The notes: generated from the letters alone by a model not told the origin. 39,553 nucleotides of DNA from an uncultured Clostridia bacterium (GCA_944376455.1 CALWCO010000012.1:1-39553); one strand, 5' to 3'; shown: positions 1 to 15,360, counted from the first letter of the stretch. Numbers and translations: made by a program.

Positions 1-33
1 TTTGTGTTGAATCTCTTTTTCCTTGACATAAAA

Positions 34-74
34 ATATGCACCTCCAAAAGCTGTCCAACTTTTGGGGTGCATAT
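34..74. repeat. Inverted repeat resembling an IS3-family (IS150-group) terminus
   Basis: Two arms (34-50 and 59-74) pair over 16 bp with one bulged base around an 8-nt loop. The right arm with the loop reads TGTCCAACTTTTGGGGTGCA, which looks like the terminal inverted repeat of IS150-group IS3 elements as I remember them; this likeness is from memory, not from a search. No transposase is visible because the window begins 33 bases earlier. If this is an IS end, the element lies to the left and host DNA resumes near 75. It could instead be an ordinary terminator, but no T-run follows it on the plus strand. Confidence 0.45.
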
Positions 75-526
75 CACAATACGGAATCATTTTTTATATT
101 TTAATTTGCTCGGCAGTTCCCTCGACGTTGCTTTTCATTCTTTCAATTATTGCATTCTTGATTTATAAAGAAAGTGCAATTTTTGTTTTCATCTTTGTAT
201 TTTTGTTGACGAGTATAATTCTTATGACAGGAAGTATTTGTTATATGAATATCTTGGTTGTTGATCATGGGAAAATGGTTATAAAAAGGTTCAACAAAAT
301 AAAGATGGAGTGCGAAATAGAAGACATCGAATATGTGTCAATTGAAAATGTAGGGAAAATATATGTGATTTATATGTATCTAAAAGAAATAAAAAAACAT
401 GGAAAAATTTACCGGTTGACAAAAAAGAAGGGAGAAAATATTATAGAAGTTGTCTATAGTGAAAAGTTTTTAAATAGATTAAAGGAAGTATATTCAGGCG
501 CGATTGAAGAACAGGCGGTAATATAG
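62..526 (+). CDS. AT-rich membrane protein, probably 5'-truncated
   Basis: An open frame of 154 codons whose only early start is a TTG lying inside the IS-like inverted repeat, with no Shine-Dalgarno (SD) sequence; the frame is open leftward only to about position 32. The first 65 residues form two hydrophobic segments (about 8-33 and 38-64). The rest is a basic, beta-rich domain beginning ILVVDHGKMVIKRF, which recalls a bacterial PH-like domain on a membrane anchor. I do not recognise a family. The base composition is far more AT-rich than in genes from 1869 onward, suggesting recent acquisition. The likely history is a gene whose N-terminus was replaced by an insertion sequence end; the first internal ATG is only at residue 55. 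Confidence 0.45.
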   Translation: MGCISQYGIIFYILICSAVPSTLLFILSIIAFLIYKESAIFVFIFVFLLTSIILMTGSICYMNILVVDHGKMVIKRFNKIKMECEIEDIEYVSIENVGKIYVIYMYLKEIKKHGKIYRLTKKKGENIIEVVYSEKFLNRLKEVYSGAIEEQAVI

Positions 527-544
527 GCGGACAAACAATACAAT

Positions 545-577
545 AAAACAAAAAAGCGGAGGGCGACGCCTTCCGCT
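545..577 (-). terminator. Hairpin with minus-strand T-run
   Basis: Arms at 555-564 and 568-577 pair over about 9 bp with one G-T pair. Read on the minus strand the stem is followed by TTTTTTGTTTT, a good intrinsic terminator. On the plus strand only A-runs flank it. No minus-strand gene ends here, so it may be left over from a lost gene or act weakly for the ORF ending at 526. Confidence 0.4.
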
Positions 578-713
578 GAAAAAATTTATTGATCGCGTCG
601 AAAAAAAGACGGACGCCGTTTCCCGAACTTGCGGTCATCCGTCGGAGCGGTTCGGACGCTTCAGAAACGTATCAAGGACAACGGAGAGGTTGAAAAAACG
701 GGAGCATAGGGAA

Positions 714-1253
714 ATGGATCTGCATTTGGAATTGCCGATAAGCGAAAAAGAAAAATTTATGATTAGCAATGAAAAAACAAAGCATATGGACGATGACCTG
801 GCCGATTTGATTTTTATGTCGGGAAATAAAAAAATATTTTCGTTCCGGGATTCCTTTGCGTTTGAAATCGGGGATATAATGTATCGTTGGCTGAACGGAC
901 AAGATGCGGATATTCATTATGGCGGAAAGGATTTTGTCCTTGATTTTATAAGAAGCGAGGAGGAATGGGAGGAGAAAACGCCGTTATCCGAAAAAATAAA
1001 AGAGAAATCCCCTTATTCAAAATATTGGTTGTTTTCGTCGGGAGATGCCGATGTTTTTGCATTTTCACGGAACGGAAAAAGATATTTGCTGATCGTAAAA
1101 GATTTGTTCGGAAAAAACGGCGGTAAGATCATTTATCAGGCGGAAATTGCACAAAACATACTTTTATCCTGGCGTTCTGTGTTTCAGCACGAATATTTGC
1201 CCAGGCTGGAAAGAGAACGCAAGATAATCCGGGATGCGAACGATGGGCGATAA
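714..1253 (+). CDS. Uncharacterised 179-aa protein, possible immunity protein
   Basis: I chose ATG 714 because GGAG at 701-704 sits 9 nt upstream; an in-frame TTG at 690 is abutted by its purine run and is less likely. The product is a soluble, charged protein without signal peptide or membrane segments, mixed alpha/beta, with aromatic-rich stretches (a segment around YRWLNG, and YSKYWLFSSGDAD near the middle) and a basic C-terminal helix. I do not recognise the family. It lies 230 bp upstream of an Imm53 gene in the same orientation, so a role as another cognate immunity protein in a decayed toxin-immunity locus is a reasonable inference from position only. A GC-rich hairpin (1332-1348) followed by TTTTT at 1355-1359 lies between the two genes. 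Confidence 0.6.
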   Translation: MDLHLELPISEKEKFMISNEKTKHMDDDLADLIFMSGNKKIFSFRDSFAFEIGDIMYRWLNGQDADIHYGGKDFVLDFIRSEEEWEEKTPLSEKIKEKSPYSKYWLFSSGDADVFAFSRNGKRYLLIVKDLFGKNGGKIIYQAEIAQNILLSWRSVFQHEYLPRLERERKIIRDANDGR

Positions 1254-1482
1254 AGCATGGCCGTGTTCCATATGGGAACGGGAGCCTTTGCCGTCGAAAA
1301 AATTTGATAAAGGATGAAGGCCCGCCGAGGGGCCGCGCCGCGCGCGGCGGATACTTTTTCGGCTTCCGATCGGGGTAAGAACAACGTCGAAACGGCGCGT
1401 GCGTACGAAAAACGGTGCGCCTTCGGTGTGCTTTGTGGATTTTCGGGCGTGCTAAAACAGGAGAGATGCAGGAGGGACGAAG

Positions 1483-1785
1483 ATGGACGCATTGAGAGAA
1501 ATCAACCAATGGTTTCAATCAAATTGTAACGGGGATTGGGAGCACGGGTACGGCATAAAAATCGAAACGCTGGACAATCCCGGCTGGATGGTCAGGATTT
1601 ATTTGTATGATACAGAATTGGAAGACAAGCCGTTTGAAAAAATTGACATCGAAAACGGTGACAACGATTGGATGGTGTGCAAGGTCGAAGATTATTTCTT
1701 TATCGGCATGGGTGACGTCAATAAGCTGGAAACAATTTTAAAAACTTTTTGCGAATGGCAAAACAGATATAAAGATGCTTTATGA
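1483..1785 (+). CDS. Imm53 family immunity protein
   Basis: A 100-aa cytosolic protein. The region GDWEHGYGIKIETLDNPGW, the following acidic strand DTELEDKPFEKI, and the NDWMVCKVED stretch match the Imm53 immunity family as I know it. Family members are thought to neutralise the nuclease-like toxins of contact-dependent or secreted polymorphic toxin systems by direct binding. The start is clear: GGAGGG at 1471-1476 lies 6-7 nt before ATG 1483. No toxin, Rhs or WXG gene is present in the window, so the partner is either left of the window or lost; orphan immunity genes can protect against neighbouring strains. It ends 83 bp before the converging ispDF gene, with no obvious terminator between. 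Confidence 0.8.
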   Translation: MDALREINQWFQSNCNGDWEHGYGIKIETLDNPGWMVRIYLYDTELEDKPFEKIDIENGDNDWMVCKVEDYFFIGMGDVNKLETILKTFCEWQNRYKDAL

Positions 1786-1868
1786 TCATTTTTCTGCATT
1801 CTTGCAGGCGATGGGCTTCTTCGGCCTCCCGCATAGCGGCGTGCGCCGGTTTGTGTGTTCGGGTGCGC

Positions 1869-3059
1869 TCACGCCTTTTGCAGAAGAACGGCCGCGGTCA
1901 CGGTGATGCCCTTGCCTTCGCCCACATATCCCAGCCCCTCATTGGTCCCCGCGGCAATGCCGACGGCGGAAAGGGGGAGTTGCATGACGCGGGCCAAATT
2001 CTCGGTCATGGTGGGGATGAATTTGCTCAATTTCGGTTTTTCCGCCTGTATGGCCACAGACACGTTGCAGGGAAGAAATCCTGCTTTTCTGACCTCTTGC
2101 AGTGCGGCGCGGAGCATTGCCAAACTGTCGGCTCCTTTCCATTTTTCGTCCGTGTCGGGGAAGTAAAATCCGATGTCTCGGAGCCCCGAGGCGGACAGAA
2201 CGGCGTCCGTCACGGCGTGGGCAAGTACGTCTCCGTCCGAGTGGGCAATCAGTCCGCTCTCCGCGGGGATCTTCACGCCCGCCAGAACGATGTAATCCTG
2301 TTTCTTTCCGAAAGCATGGGTATCGATGCCGATGCCCGCGCGCACGGGCATGGTTCCGCTCGTCGGGAAGGAGGGGAACAGCGGAAAGGAAGTATTTCCG
2401 TTCATTTTTGCATTCGGAAGAAAATCTTCGGCAAACGTCAGTTTTTTGTTCTCTTTTTCTCCGATGAAAAAGTGCGGCGGGCGGATAAAGCGGGCATATA
2501 CCGTGGAATCGTCCGTATAGTTTTCTTCGCCGATTTTTGCGTAAGCCGTCCGCAGTTCGTCCGTCGAAAACCCTTGAGGCGTCTGTACGGCGAACATTTG
2601 CTCGCGCGGGGGCACCTCGACGATCGCGCCGTCCTTCGTTCGCACGACGGTGTCTGTCAGCGGCAGGGCGCACACGCCGCTGCCGTATTTTCTGACGCTT
2701 GCGATGCAGTCGGCGATCACTTTGCCGCTCACATAGGGGCGCGCGCCGTCGTGCACGAGTACGATTGCACCCGTTACGGCTTTCAGCGCATTCTTTACCG
2801 AATCGGTACGCGTTGCGCCGCCCGTCGTCACGGTGCAAAGGGGGCAATCGGCGAACATTTTTTCGATGTCTTCCCGATCGTCCGTTGAAACGGCGATGAC
2901 GATCTGCCCGACGGCCGCACGCAGGAATGCGCGCACGGTATGTTCAAGCACCGTTTCGCCTTGATTTTCGGGCATGGGTTGCAGTAATTTGTTGCTTTTG
3001 AATCCCGCGCGCGTTCCTTTTCCGGCGGCGCAGATGATCACGGAAATGTCTTTATTCAC
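1869..3059 (-). CDS. ispDF: Bifunctional IspD/IspF (MEP pathway)
   Basis: A fusion of 2-C-methyl-D-erythritol 4-phosphate cytidylyltransferase and 2-C-methyl-D-erythritol 2,4-cyclodiphosphate synthase, steps 3 and 5 of the non-mevalonate isoprenoid pathway. IspD occupies about residues 1-225: AAGKGTRAG nucleotide loop, RTDSVKNAL, VLVHDGARP, TPQGF, then TDDSTVYARF. IspF occupies about 238-396: GIDTHAFG (metal Asp and His), LIAHSDGDVLAHAVTDA, DIGFYFPDTD, and NEGLGYVGEGKGI. Both active sites look complete. On the minus strand AAAGGAGG ends 8 nt before GTG 3059 but only 2 nt before ATG 3065, so I favour the GTG start (396 aa); ATG 3065 would add two residues. It supplies precursors for undecaprenol, the lipid recycled by UppP at 14174. 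A terminator separates it from rqcP, so it probably has its own promoter in 3066-3150, which I could not pin down. Confidence 0.95.
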   Translation of the reverse strand: MNKDISVIICAAGKGTRAGFKSNKLLQPMPENQGETVLEHTVRAFLRAAVGQIVIAVSTDDREDIEKMFADCPLCTVTTGGATRTDSVKNALKAVTGAIVLVHDGARPYVSGKVIADCIASVRKYGSGVCALPLTDTVVRTKDGAIVEVPPREQMFAVQTPQGFSTDELRTAYAKIGEENYTDDSTVYARFIRPPHFFIGEKENKKLTFAEDFLPNAKMNGNTSFPLFPSFPTSGTMPVRAGIGIDTHAFGKKQDYIVLAGVKIPAESGLIAHSDGDVLAHAVTDAVLSASGLRDIGFYFPDTDEKWKGADSLAMLRAALQEVRKAGFLPCNVSVAIQAEKPKLSKFIPTMTENLARVMQLPLSAVGIAAGTNEGLGYVGEGKGITVTAAVLLQKA

Positions 3060-3147
3060 GGGCATGCCCTCCTTTAGTATGCGTATTGCATTGCACGGCG
3101 ATTGATTTCTTCGTCGGGGAAAAAGAACGAAAAAATAAAAGAATACG

Positions 3148-3180
3148 AAAAAGGGGCGTCGGGCGCCGCCTTTTTTATTT
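3148..3180. terminator. Bidirectional terminator between rqcP and ispDF
   Basis: A short GC stem (GGCG at 3155-3158, CGCC at 3164-3167) carries a T-run on both sides: TTTTTT at 3171-3176 on the plus strand and TTTTT opposite 3148-3152 on the minus strand. It lies just after the rqcP stop codon on the minus strand, so its main job should be ending the rqcP transcript. Confidence 0.6.
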
Positions 3181-3191
3181 TGATCTGCCGA

Positions 3192-3446
3192 TCATTTTTC
3201 CTGTTCGCCGAGGATTTCGTAGAGCGAGGAAGCGTCGTTCTTTTTGACGGTTTCGGCGACGTCGAGAATGCGGAAACGGAGGGTGTCTGTCGCATAGTCG
3301 ATTTCCACGACGTCGCCCGGTTTGATCTGGTGGCCGGGTTTGACCTCTCTGCCGTTGACGCACACCTTGCCGTTTTTGGCCGCCTCCTGTGCGACCGTGC
3401 GGCGCTTCAGGATGCGCGAAACTTTTAGAAATTTGTCGATCCGCAT
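3192..3446 (-). CDS. rqcP: RqcP, S4-domain ribosome quality-control factor
   Basis: An 84-aa S4 RNA-binding protein. The N-terminus MRIDKFLKVSRILKRRTVA and the following GKVCVNGREVKPGHQIKPGD are close to Bacillus subtilis YabO/RqcP, including overall length. In that organism RqcP binds obstructed 50S subunits with RqcH and drives poly-alanine tailing of stalled nascent chains. The start at 3446 has GGAGG a few bases upstream on the minus strand; longer in-frame extension upstream lacks an SD and family support. It is divergent from rpoB. RqcH is not in the window. Hsp15-like heat shock S4 proteins are a less likely alternative, since the conserved N-terminus and the C-terminal SSLYEIL segment fit RqcP. 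Confidence 0.9.
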   Translation of the reverse strand: MRIDKFLKVSRILKRRTVAQEAAKNGKVCVNGREVKPGHQIKPGDVVEIDYATDTLRFRILDVAETVKKNDASSLYEILGEQEK

Positions 3447-3508
3447 GGGATTTTTCCTCCATAAAAATAAATTTTTCCCTATATTATGGAAAAAGAGATA
3501 AAAAACGG

Positions 3509-3537
3509 TTGACAAGGGCCGAAAAATGTTTTAGAAT
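3509..3537 (+). promoter_or_regulatory. Sigma-A promoter of rpoBC
   Basis: TTGACA at 3509-3514, a 17-nt spacer, then TAGAAT at 3532-3537. The start point would be near 3544, giving a leader of about 260 nt before the rpoB start. Confidence 0.8.
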
Positions 3538-3544
3538 AACATAA

Positions 3545-3803
3545 TGTATTATTATGCGTATTATGCCCCTTTTGCACTTTTTCAGGGAAAAAAGAGGGGC
3601 AAACAGGCATAAAACGGCGGGTTTTGATGCGTTTTCGGGCGTTTGTTCCGATTCAGTATACAACAAAATCCCCGACCTGTAAAGGGTTTTTCAAAATTTT
3701 TTCGTAATTTTAATTTTGGTAACATGATTTTTATCGATGAAAAGATATACTCGGTAGATCGCTCGTTATGATAAAAAACAATAAAGGAGCAACTGCAACC
3801 GAC
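3545..3803 (+). other. Long rpoB 5' leader
   Basis: Noncoding leader of the rpoBC transcript. One clear hairpin is visible: GCCCCT at 3565-3570 pairs with AGGGGC at 3595-3600, with no T-run after it. The remainder is AT-rich. I see no match to a known riboswitch and no r-protein gene. A short open frame on the minus strand through this area has no coding character. Confidence 0.45.
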
Positions 3804-7850
<4,047 letters not shown>

Positions 7851-7872
7851 CGGGAGGCAGTAAAGTAATTTT

Positions 7873-11904
<4,032 letters not shown>

Positions 11905-11932
11905 CCGAGAAAAACAACAACAGATTTCTTGT

Positions 11933-11962
11933 AAGGAGCGGATTTTCCGCTCCTTATTTTTA
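11933..11962 (+). terminator. rpoBC terminator
   Basis: AAGGAGCGG (11933-11941) pairs perfectly with CCGCTCCTT (11947-11955) around ATTTT and is followed by ATTTTTAT. It lies about 30 nt after the rpoC stop codon: a textbook intrinsic terminator. Confidence 0.9.
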
Positions 11963-11972
11963 TACAGAAAAC

Positions 11973-11996
11973 CCCGACACGCGTGAGCGTGTCGGG
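11973..11996. terminator. Second hairpin after rpoC
   Basis: CCCGACACGC (11973-11982) and GCGTGTCGGG (11987-11996) form a perfect 10-bp stem with a GTGA loop, 10 nt downstream of the main terminator. A weak T-run follows on the minus strand only. Probably a back-up terminator or RNA 3'-end stabiliser. Confidence 0.55.
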
Positions 11997-12247
11997 CAAA
12001 AATTATCGGCATATCAGAATCGGGATATGTTATCAAACAAAAAAGACAGGAAATGAAACAAACGACCCATGCCTGTGATTATCGATAAAAAAATCAATCC
12101 ATGTCTTGTTTTTTTCTTGCGGCGGCGGAACAGAACTCGTATGGTTTTGTGTCAATAAGGGCATACTTTACAACGATCGGTTATAATATTTTATGGTCGG
12201 TTGCGCTTTCGGATTTTTTATTTCGCAATAAAATTTATAAAAATTAT
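11997..12247. other. Intergenic region without a gene
   Basis: About 250 bp of AT-rich sequence between the rpoC hairpins and the next promoter. It contains an imperfect pairing of an A-rich arm near 12038-12053 with a T-rich arm near 12103-12118 and an inner ACAGG/CCTGT stem. No ORF, tRNA or known riboswitch is apparent; a small RNA cannot be excluded. Confidence 0.35.
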
Positions 12248-12276
12248 TGACAGAGGAAAGGATACATTGTATAATA
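12248..12276 (+). promoter_or_regulatory. Consensus sigma-A promoter of the Wzz/BY-kinase pair
   Basis: TTGACA at 12248-12253, 17-nt spacer, TATAAT at 12271-12276: a full consensus match. The start point near 12283 rules out translation starts upstream of it for the following gene. Confidence 0.9.
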
Positions 12277-12347
12277 ATAGACAAGTTGTGGCGAATAATT
12301 TTACAAATTCGCATATGACCAAAGAAAATTGGAGTAAACATCGACAA

Positions 12348-13262
12348 ATGGAACAAGAAATGCAGATGTCTGTTGAGCAACAGGAGAACGAAATCAATTT
12401 GGGCGATATTTTCAGGGCTCTCTACAAAAAGATATGGGTATTGCTCATTTGCCTTGTTGTCGGCGCATTGGTCGGACTTGTGGTTACGCAATTTATTTAT
12501 ACTTATCAACCCGTTTATTATTCCGAAGTCAGAATGATGCTCTCGGGCATACAGGAAGGACAGGATGAAACGGAGCAGGGTTCGCAGAGCAACGGAAACG
12601 GGATGATCATCAATGAAACGACCGTTACGCCTGCTTTGTTGCGTACCACCATTTACTATTTGGACAGCGATTTGTTCCGCAATACGGTAAAAAATTCGTT
12701 GGGCGAGAGCGTGAGTTCTTCCCTTATCAGCGGCGGAACGTATGATTCCGTACTGCTGGAATCTCGTTCCAAAAGCGATCAGATTCCCCAAGGCGGGATG
12801 ACAAGCCGGGAAGGAACGATTGTAATTTATTATGTCTTTGATACGAATACTTCCTCTTTTAAAGTGAGCATATCGGGTGCCGATGAAGAGGAAGTCTTGG
12901 CGGTTGCCAATCAATTGGTTGTATCCATTCCGGAATCGGTCGGGTTTGATTTTACGGGAACTACGGCCTATGAGAATATAGAATTGATAAAGGTCAACAA
13001 CATTGATATTGTATTGGAAAATCCCAATGAACAATTGACGACCAATTTGCGCAATGTCGCCATTGCCGCGGCTTTGTTTGTGATAATCGGCGCCATCGTC
13101 ATCGTTGTGGTACATCTTTTCGATAATCGGATCAAGAACGTGGAGGATATTCCCGGATTGGTAGGCGTATCCGTTTTGGGAATCATTCCGAAACTTCCGG
13201 AGAAAGCTCCCGATGCAGGCGAACAAACCGAGAAAAAATCGGTAACGGAAAAGGAGGCTTAA
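12348..13262 (+). CDS. Wzz/CpsC-type polysaccharide chain-length regulator and kinase modulator
   Basis: A 304-aa membrane protein of the Wzz (polysaccharide co-polymerase) family, Gram-positive CpsC/YveK type. It has an N-terminal membrane helix (about 28-52, WVLLICLVVGALVGLVV), an extracellular domain, and a second helix (about 230-256) followed by a short cytoplasmic tail with NRIKNVEDIPG and the LGIIPKLP segment typical of partners of BY-kinases. The transcription start near 12283 excludes the in-frame start upstream of the promoter. ATG 12348 has GGAG 13 nt upstream; ATG 12315 (no SD) is the alternative. It is 2 nt from the kinase gene, so the two are co-transcribed and should act together: the family activates the kinase and sets exopolysaccharide or capsule length. 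Confidence 0.85.
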   Translation: MEQEMQMSVEQQENEINLGDIFRALYKKIWVLLICLVVGALVGLVVTQFIYTYQPVYYSEVRMMLSGIQEGQDETEQGSQSNGNGMIINETTVTPALLRTTIYYLDSDLFRNTVKNSLGESVSSSLISGGTYDSVLLESRSKSDQIPQGGMTSREGTIVIYYVFDTNTSSFKVSISGADEEEVLAVANQLVVSIPESVGFDFTGTTAYENIELIKVNNIDIVLENPNEQLTTNLRNVAIAAALFVIIGAIVIVVVHLFDNRIKNVEDIPGLVGVSVLGIIPKLPEKAPDAGEQTEKKSVTEKEA

Positions 13263-13264
13263 TC

Positions 13265-14023
13265 ATGTTTTTCGGCAAAAAGAAAGAACAAGCGGTATAT
13301 GAACCGAAGGAAATGTTGTTGCAAGAGTCCACTCCTTTTTTCCTCACCGAGGCATATCGCAGCTTAAAGGCGAACATCAGTCTGTCCATCCCTAAAAAGA
13401 AAGACGGCAAAGCGGTATCTTTTTTCATTACTTCAGCCTTTCCCAACGAAGGGAAGAGCGTCGTTTCGGCGAACCTTTCGTTGATGTTTGCGTTGTCCAA
13501 CGTCAAAGTTTTGTTGATCGATGCCGATATGCGCAAGGGAACGTCGCATAAATATTTTTCTTTGCCCTATAAACCCGGTTTAAGCGAGCTTCTGAGCGGC
13601 AGTGCCACTTTGGACGAAGTCATTCATTCGACATCCGTACACGAAAATTTATTCGTTATTTCATCGGGAACGAGAACGCCCAATCCCTATGAGCTTTTGG
13701 GCAGTGATTCGATGGCGAGCGTGTACGAAGAACTTTCTACTCGTTTTGATTATATCATTTTCGACACTTCTCCGCTCGGCATGATGGCCGACTGCCTTGC
13801 GCTTGTGCCGTATGTGGACGGTTGTGCGATCGTCAGCAGTTACATGGGCTCCACGTATAAGGATCTCAAAAACGTTGTCGGCAAATTGCAATTTTCTCAT
13901 TGTAAAGTGCTGGGCGTTATTCTGAACGGATATGAAGAGCGCAAAAAGGGTTACGGCCGTTACGGGTACGGAAAGTACGGTTATAATTACAGATACGGTG
14001 ATGAAGAGCCTTCGGAAAATTAA
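13265..14023 (+). CDS. CpsD/CapB-type bacterial tyrosine kinase
   Basis: A 252-aa cytoplasmic BY-kinase. Walker A is SAFPNEGKS (57-65), Walker A' is VLLIDADMR (82-90), and Walker B lies in YIIFDTSPL near 160. The TEAYRSLKANI segment at 28-38 is the conserved subunit-contact motif. The C-terminus has a tyrosine cluster (YGRYGYGKYGYNYRYG) that is the expected autophosphorylation site, seven tyrosines in 16 residues. AGGAGG lies 8 nt before ATG 13265. In this family the kinase controls polysaccharide export and polymerisation in complex with the preceding Wzz-like protein. No glycosyltransferase, flippase or polymerase gene is nearby, so its target locus is elsewhere, or the pair controls several loci. 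Confidence 0.92.
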   Translation: MFFGKKKEQAVYEPKEMLLQESTPFFLTEAYRSLKANISLSIPKKKDGKAVSFFITSAFPNEGKSVVSANLSLMFALSNVKVLLIDADMRKGTSHKYFSLPYKPGLSELLSGSATLDEVIHSTSVHENLFVISSGTRTPNPYELLGSDSMASVYEELSTRFDYIIFDTSPLGMMADCLALVPYVDGCAIVSSYMGSTYKDLKNVVGKLQFSHCKVLGVILNGYEERKKGYGRYGYGKYGYNYRYGDEEPSEN

Positions 14024-14045
14024 GTTTTCCGTCGAAAAGTTTTTT

Positions 14046-14088
14046 GCAATGCGAAAGGAATAAGCGTATCCTCTCGCATTGTTTTGTT
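14046..14088 (+). terminator. Terminator of the Wzz/BY-kinase operon
   Basis: GCAATGCGA (14046-14054) pairs with TCGCATTG (14074-14081) with further AGGA/TCCT pairing inside, followed by TTTTGTTT. Confidence 0.85.
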
Positions 14089-14173
14089 TCAAGCCGTTGT
14101 GCGGGCGCGAGGTATATTCTGATGCCCTGTGCTCATAAAAAATAATATCCGCAGTATATGCGCGGGAGAAAGT

Positions 14174-15214
14174 ATGGATATAGTGGAAATTATTAAAATC
14201 ATTCTTTTGGGCATCATCGAAGGCGTTACGGAATGGTTGCCCGTGAGCAGTACGGGGCATATGTATCTCTTTGACGAATTCTGGCCGATACAGGCAAGCG
14301 ACGCTTTCAAGGAGATGTTTTTTGTGGTCATTCAGCTGGGAGCGATCCTCGCCGTCGTGGTCATGTTCTGGAACAAGCTCTGGCCGCTGGGGCTGAAAAA
14401 GAACCGCAAGCCGGGTGCGGACGGGTCGGAGCGCCCGTTGCACGCCGTGCAACCTCTCGCGCAACAGGAAGCCGAACTTCGCCGCATGGCGCGGAAAGGG
14501 GAGTTTATTCCGTCCGATCAAGATACGCTGTCCGCGGCGCGGAACGGGGACGGCGCGCCTGCCGTGACGGACGCATCCGGGAGCGGAAACAAGGGCGTCT
14601 ATTTCAAGAAAGATATTCTGCTGATGTGGCTGAAAGTCATCATTGCGTGTATTCCCACGGCAATTCTGGGGTTTCTTCTCGACGATATTCTGGACACGTA
14701 TTTGTATAACGGCCCCGTTATTGCGGCCATGCTCATCGTTTACGGCATAGCTTTCATATTGATCGAGAACTGGAACAAGAAGCGCACGCCGCGCATCAAT
14801 TCGGTCGGGGATATCGGATATATGACGGCGGTCATGTTCGGGCTGTTTCAGGCGCTTGCCATGATCCCCGGCACTTCCCGTTCGGGCGCGACCATCGTGG
14901 GGGCGTTGCTCATCGGCGTATCCCGCACAACGGCGGCGGAATTTACCTTTTTTCTCGCCATTCCGACCATGTTCGGCGCGAGCCTTCTGAAGTTGGTGAA
15001 GTTCTTTCTCGACGGAAATATGTTGGGCGGAACGGAAATTGCCGCGCTCTTTATCGGCATGGCCGTCGCCTTTGCCGTATCTCTCGCCGTCATACGTTTT
15101 CTGATGAATTTCGTGCGTAAGCACGATTTCAAGGTGTTCGGCTGGTACCGCATCGCTCTGGGCATCGTGGTGGGCATTGTCTTTGCCTTGCAGTTTGCGC
15201 ACGTCATTGAATAA
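14174..15214 (+). CDS. uppP: Undecaprenyl-diphosphatase UppP (BacA) with a hydrophilic insertion
   Basis: An integral membrane phosphatase that converts undecaprenyl diphosphate to the monophosphate carrier for peptidoglycan and other envelope polymers; high levels give bacitracin tolerance. Signature motifs are present: EGVTEWLPVSSTGH (16-29) and PGTSRSGAT (about 236-244), with around eight hydrophobic helices. ATG 14174 follows GGGAGAAAG; the in-frame ATG at 14129 would add an unlikely 15-residue leader. The protein is 346 aa, against about 270-290 in most Bacillota. The excess is a polar, Gly/Ala/Ser/Arg-rich segment at about 76-143, between the early helix ending VVVMFWNKLW and the helix starting KDILLMWLKVII. 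Its function is unknown; it should form a soluble loop. Confidence 0.95.
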   Translation: MDIVEIIKIILLGIIEGVTEWLPVSSTGHMYLFDEFWPIQASDAFKEMFFVVIQLGAILAVVVMFWNKLWPLGLKKNRKPGADGSERPLHAVQPLAQQEAELRRMARKGEFIPSDQDTLSAARNGDGAPAVTDASGSGNKGVYFKKDILLMWLKVIIACIPTAILGFLLDDILDTYLYNGPVIAAMLIVYGIAFILIENWNKKRTPRINSVGDIGYMTAVMFGLFQALAMIPGTSRSGATIVGALLIGVSRTTAAEFTFFLAIPTMFGASLLKLVKFFLDGNMLGGTEIAALFIGMAVAFAVSLAVIRFLMNFVRKHDFKVFGWYRIALGIVVGIVFALQFAHVIE

Positions 15215-15222
15215 AACAGTTC

Positions 15223-15279
15223 AAACTGAAGCCCGCCGCGCTTGTTGCGCGGCGGGCTTGGGCTATTCAGTTTATTTTA
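15223..15279 (+). terminator. uppP terminator, nested hairpin
   Basis: GCCCGCCGCGC (15231-15241) pairs perfectly with GCGCGGCGGGC (15247-15257) around TTGTT, and an outer pair AAACTGAA/TTCAGTTT (15223-15230, 15266-15273) encloses it, followed by ATTTTAT. Confidence 0.75.
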
Positions 15280-15330
15280 TGTGTCATTTTATGCGCTCGG
15301 AATCCGTAGCGGAAACGGAAAAGATACATA

Positions 15331-15360
15331 TTGGATAAAGGCAAAGTTTCTTGATACAAT
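15331..15360 (+). promoter_or_regulatory. Probable promoter of the flavodoxin-CMD operon
   Basis: TTGGAT at 15331-15336, 18-nt spacer, TACAAT at 15355-15360, 38 nt before the flavodoxin start. The -35 box is two bases off consensus. Confidence 0.6.

Noticed and set aside
1314-1529. A 71-codon ORF before Imm53
   Set aside because: Arg/Ala-rich junk composition, overlaps the Imm53 start, no SD.
11997-12247. Riboswitch or small RNA upstream of the Wzz gene
   Set aside because: It lies upstream of the promoter at 12248, and no known class matches.
13661-15202. A 513-codon minus-strand frame across the kinase and uppP
   Set aside because: Spans two certain genes and a terminator; composition is not protein-like.
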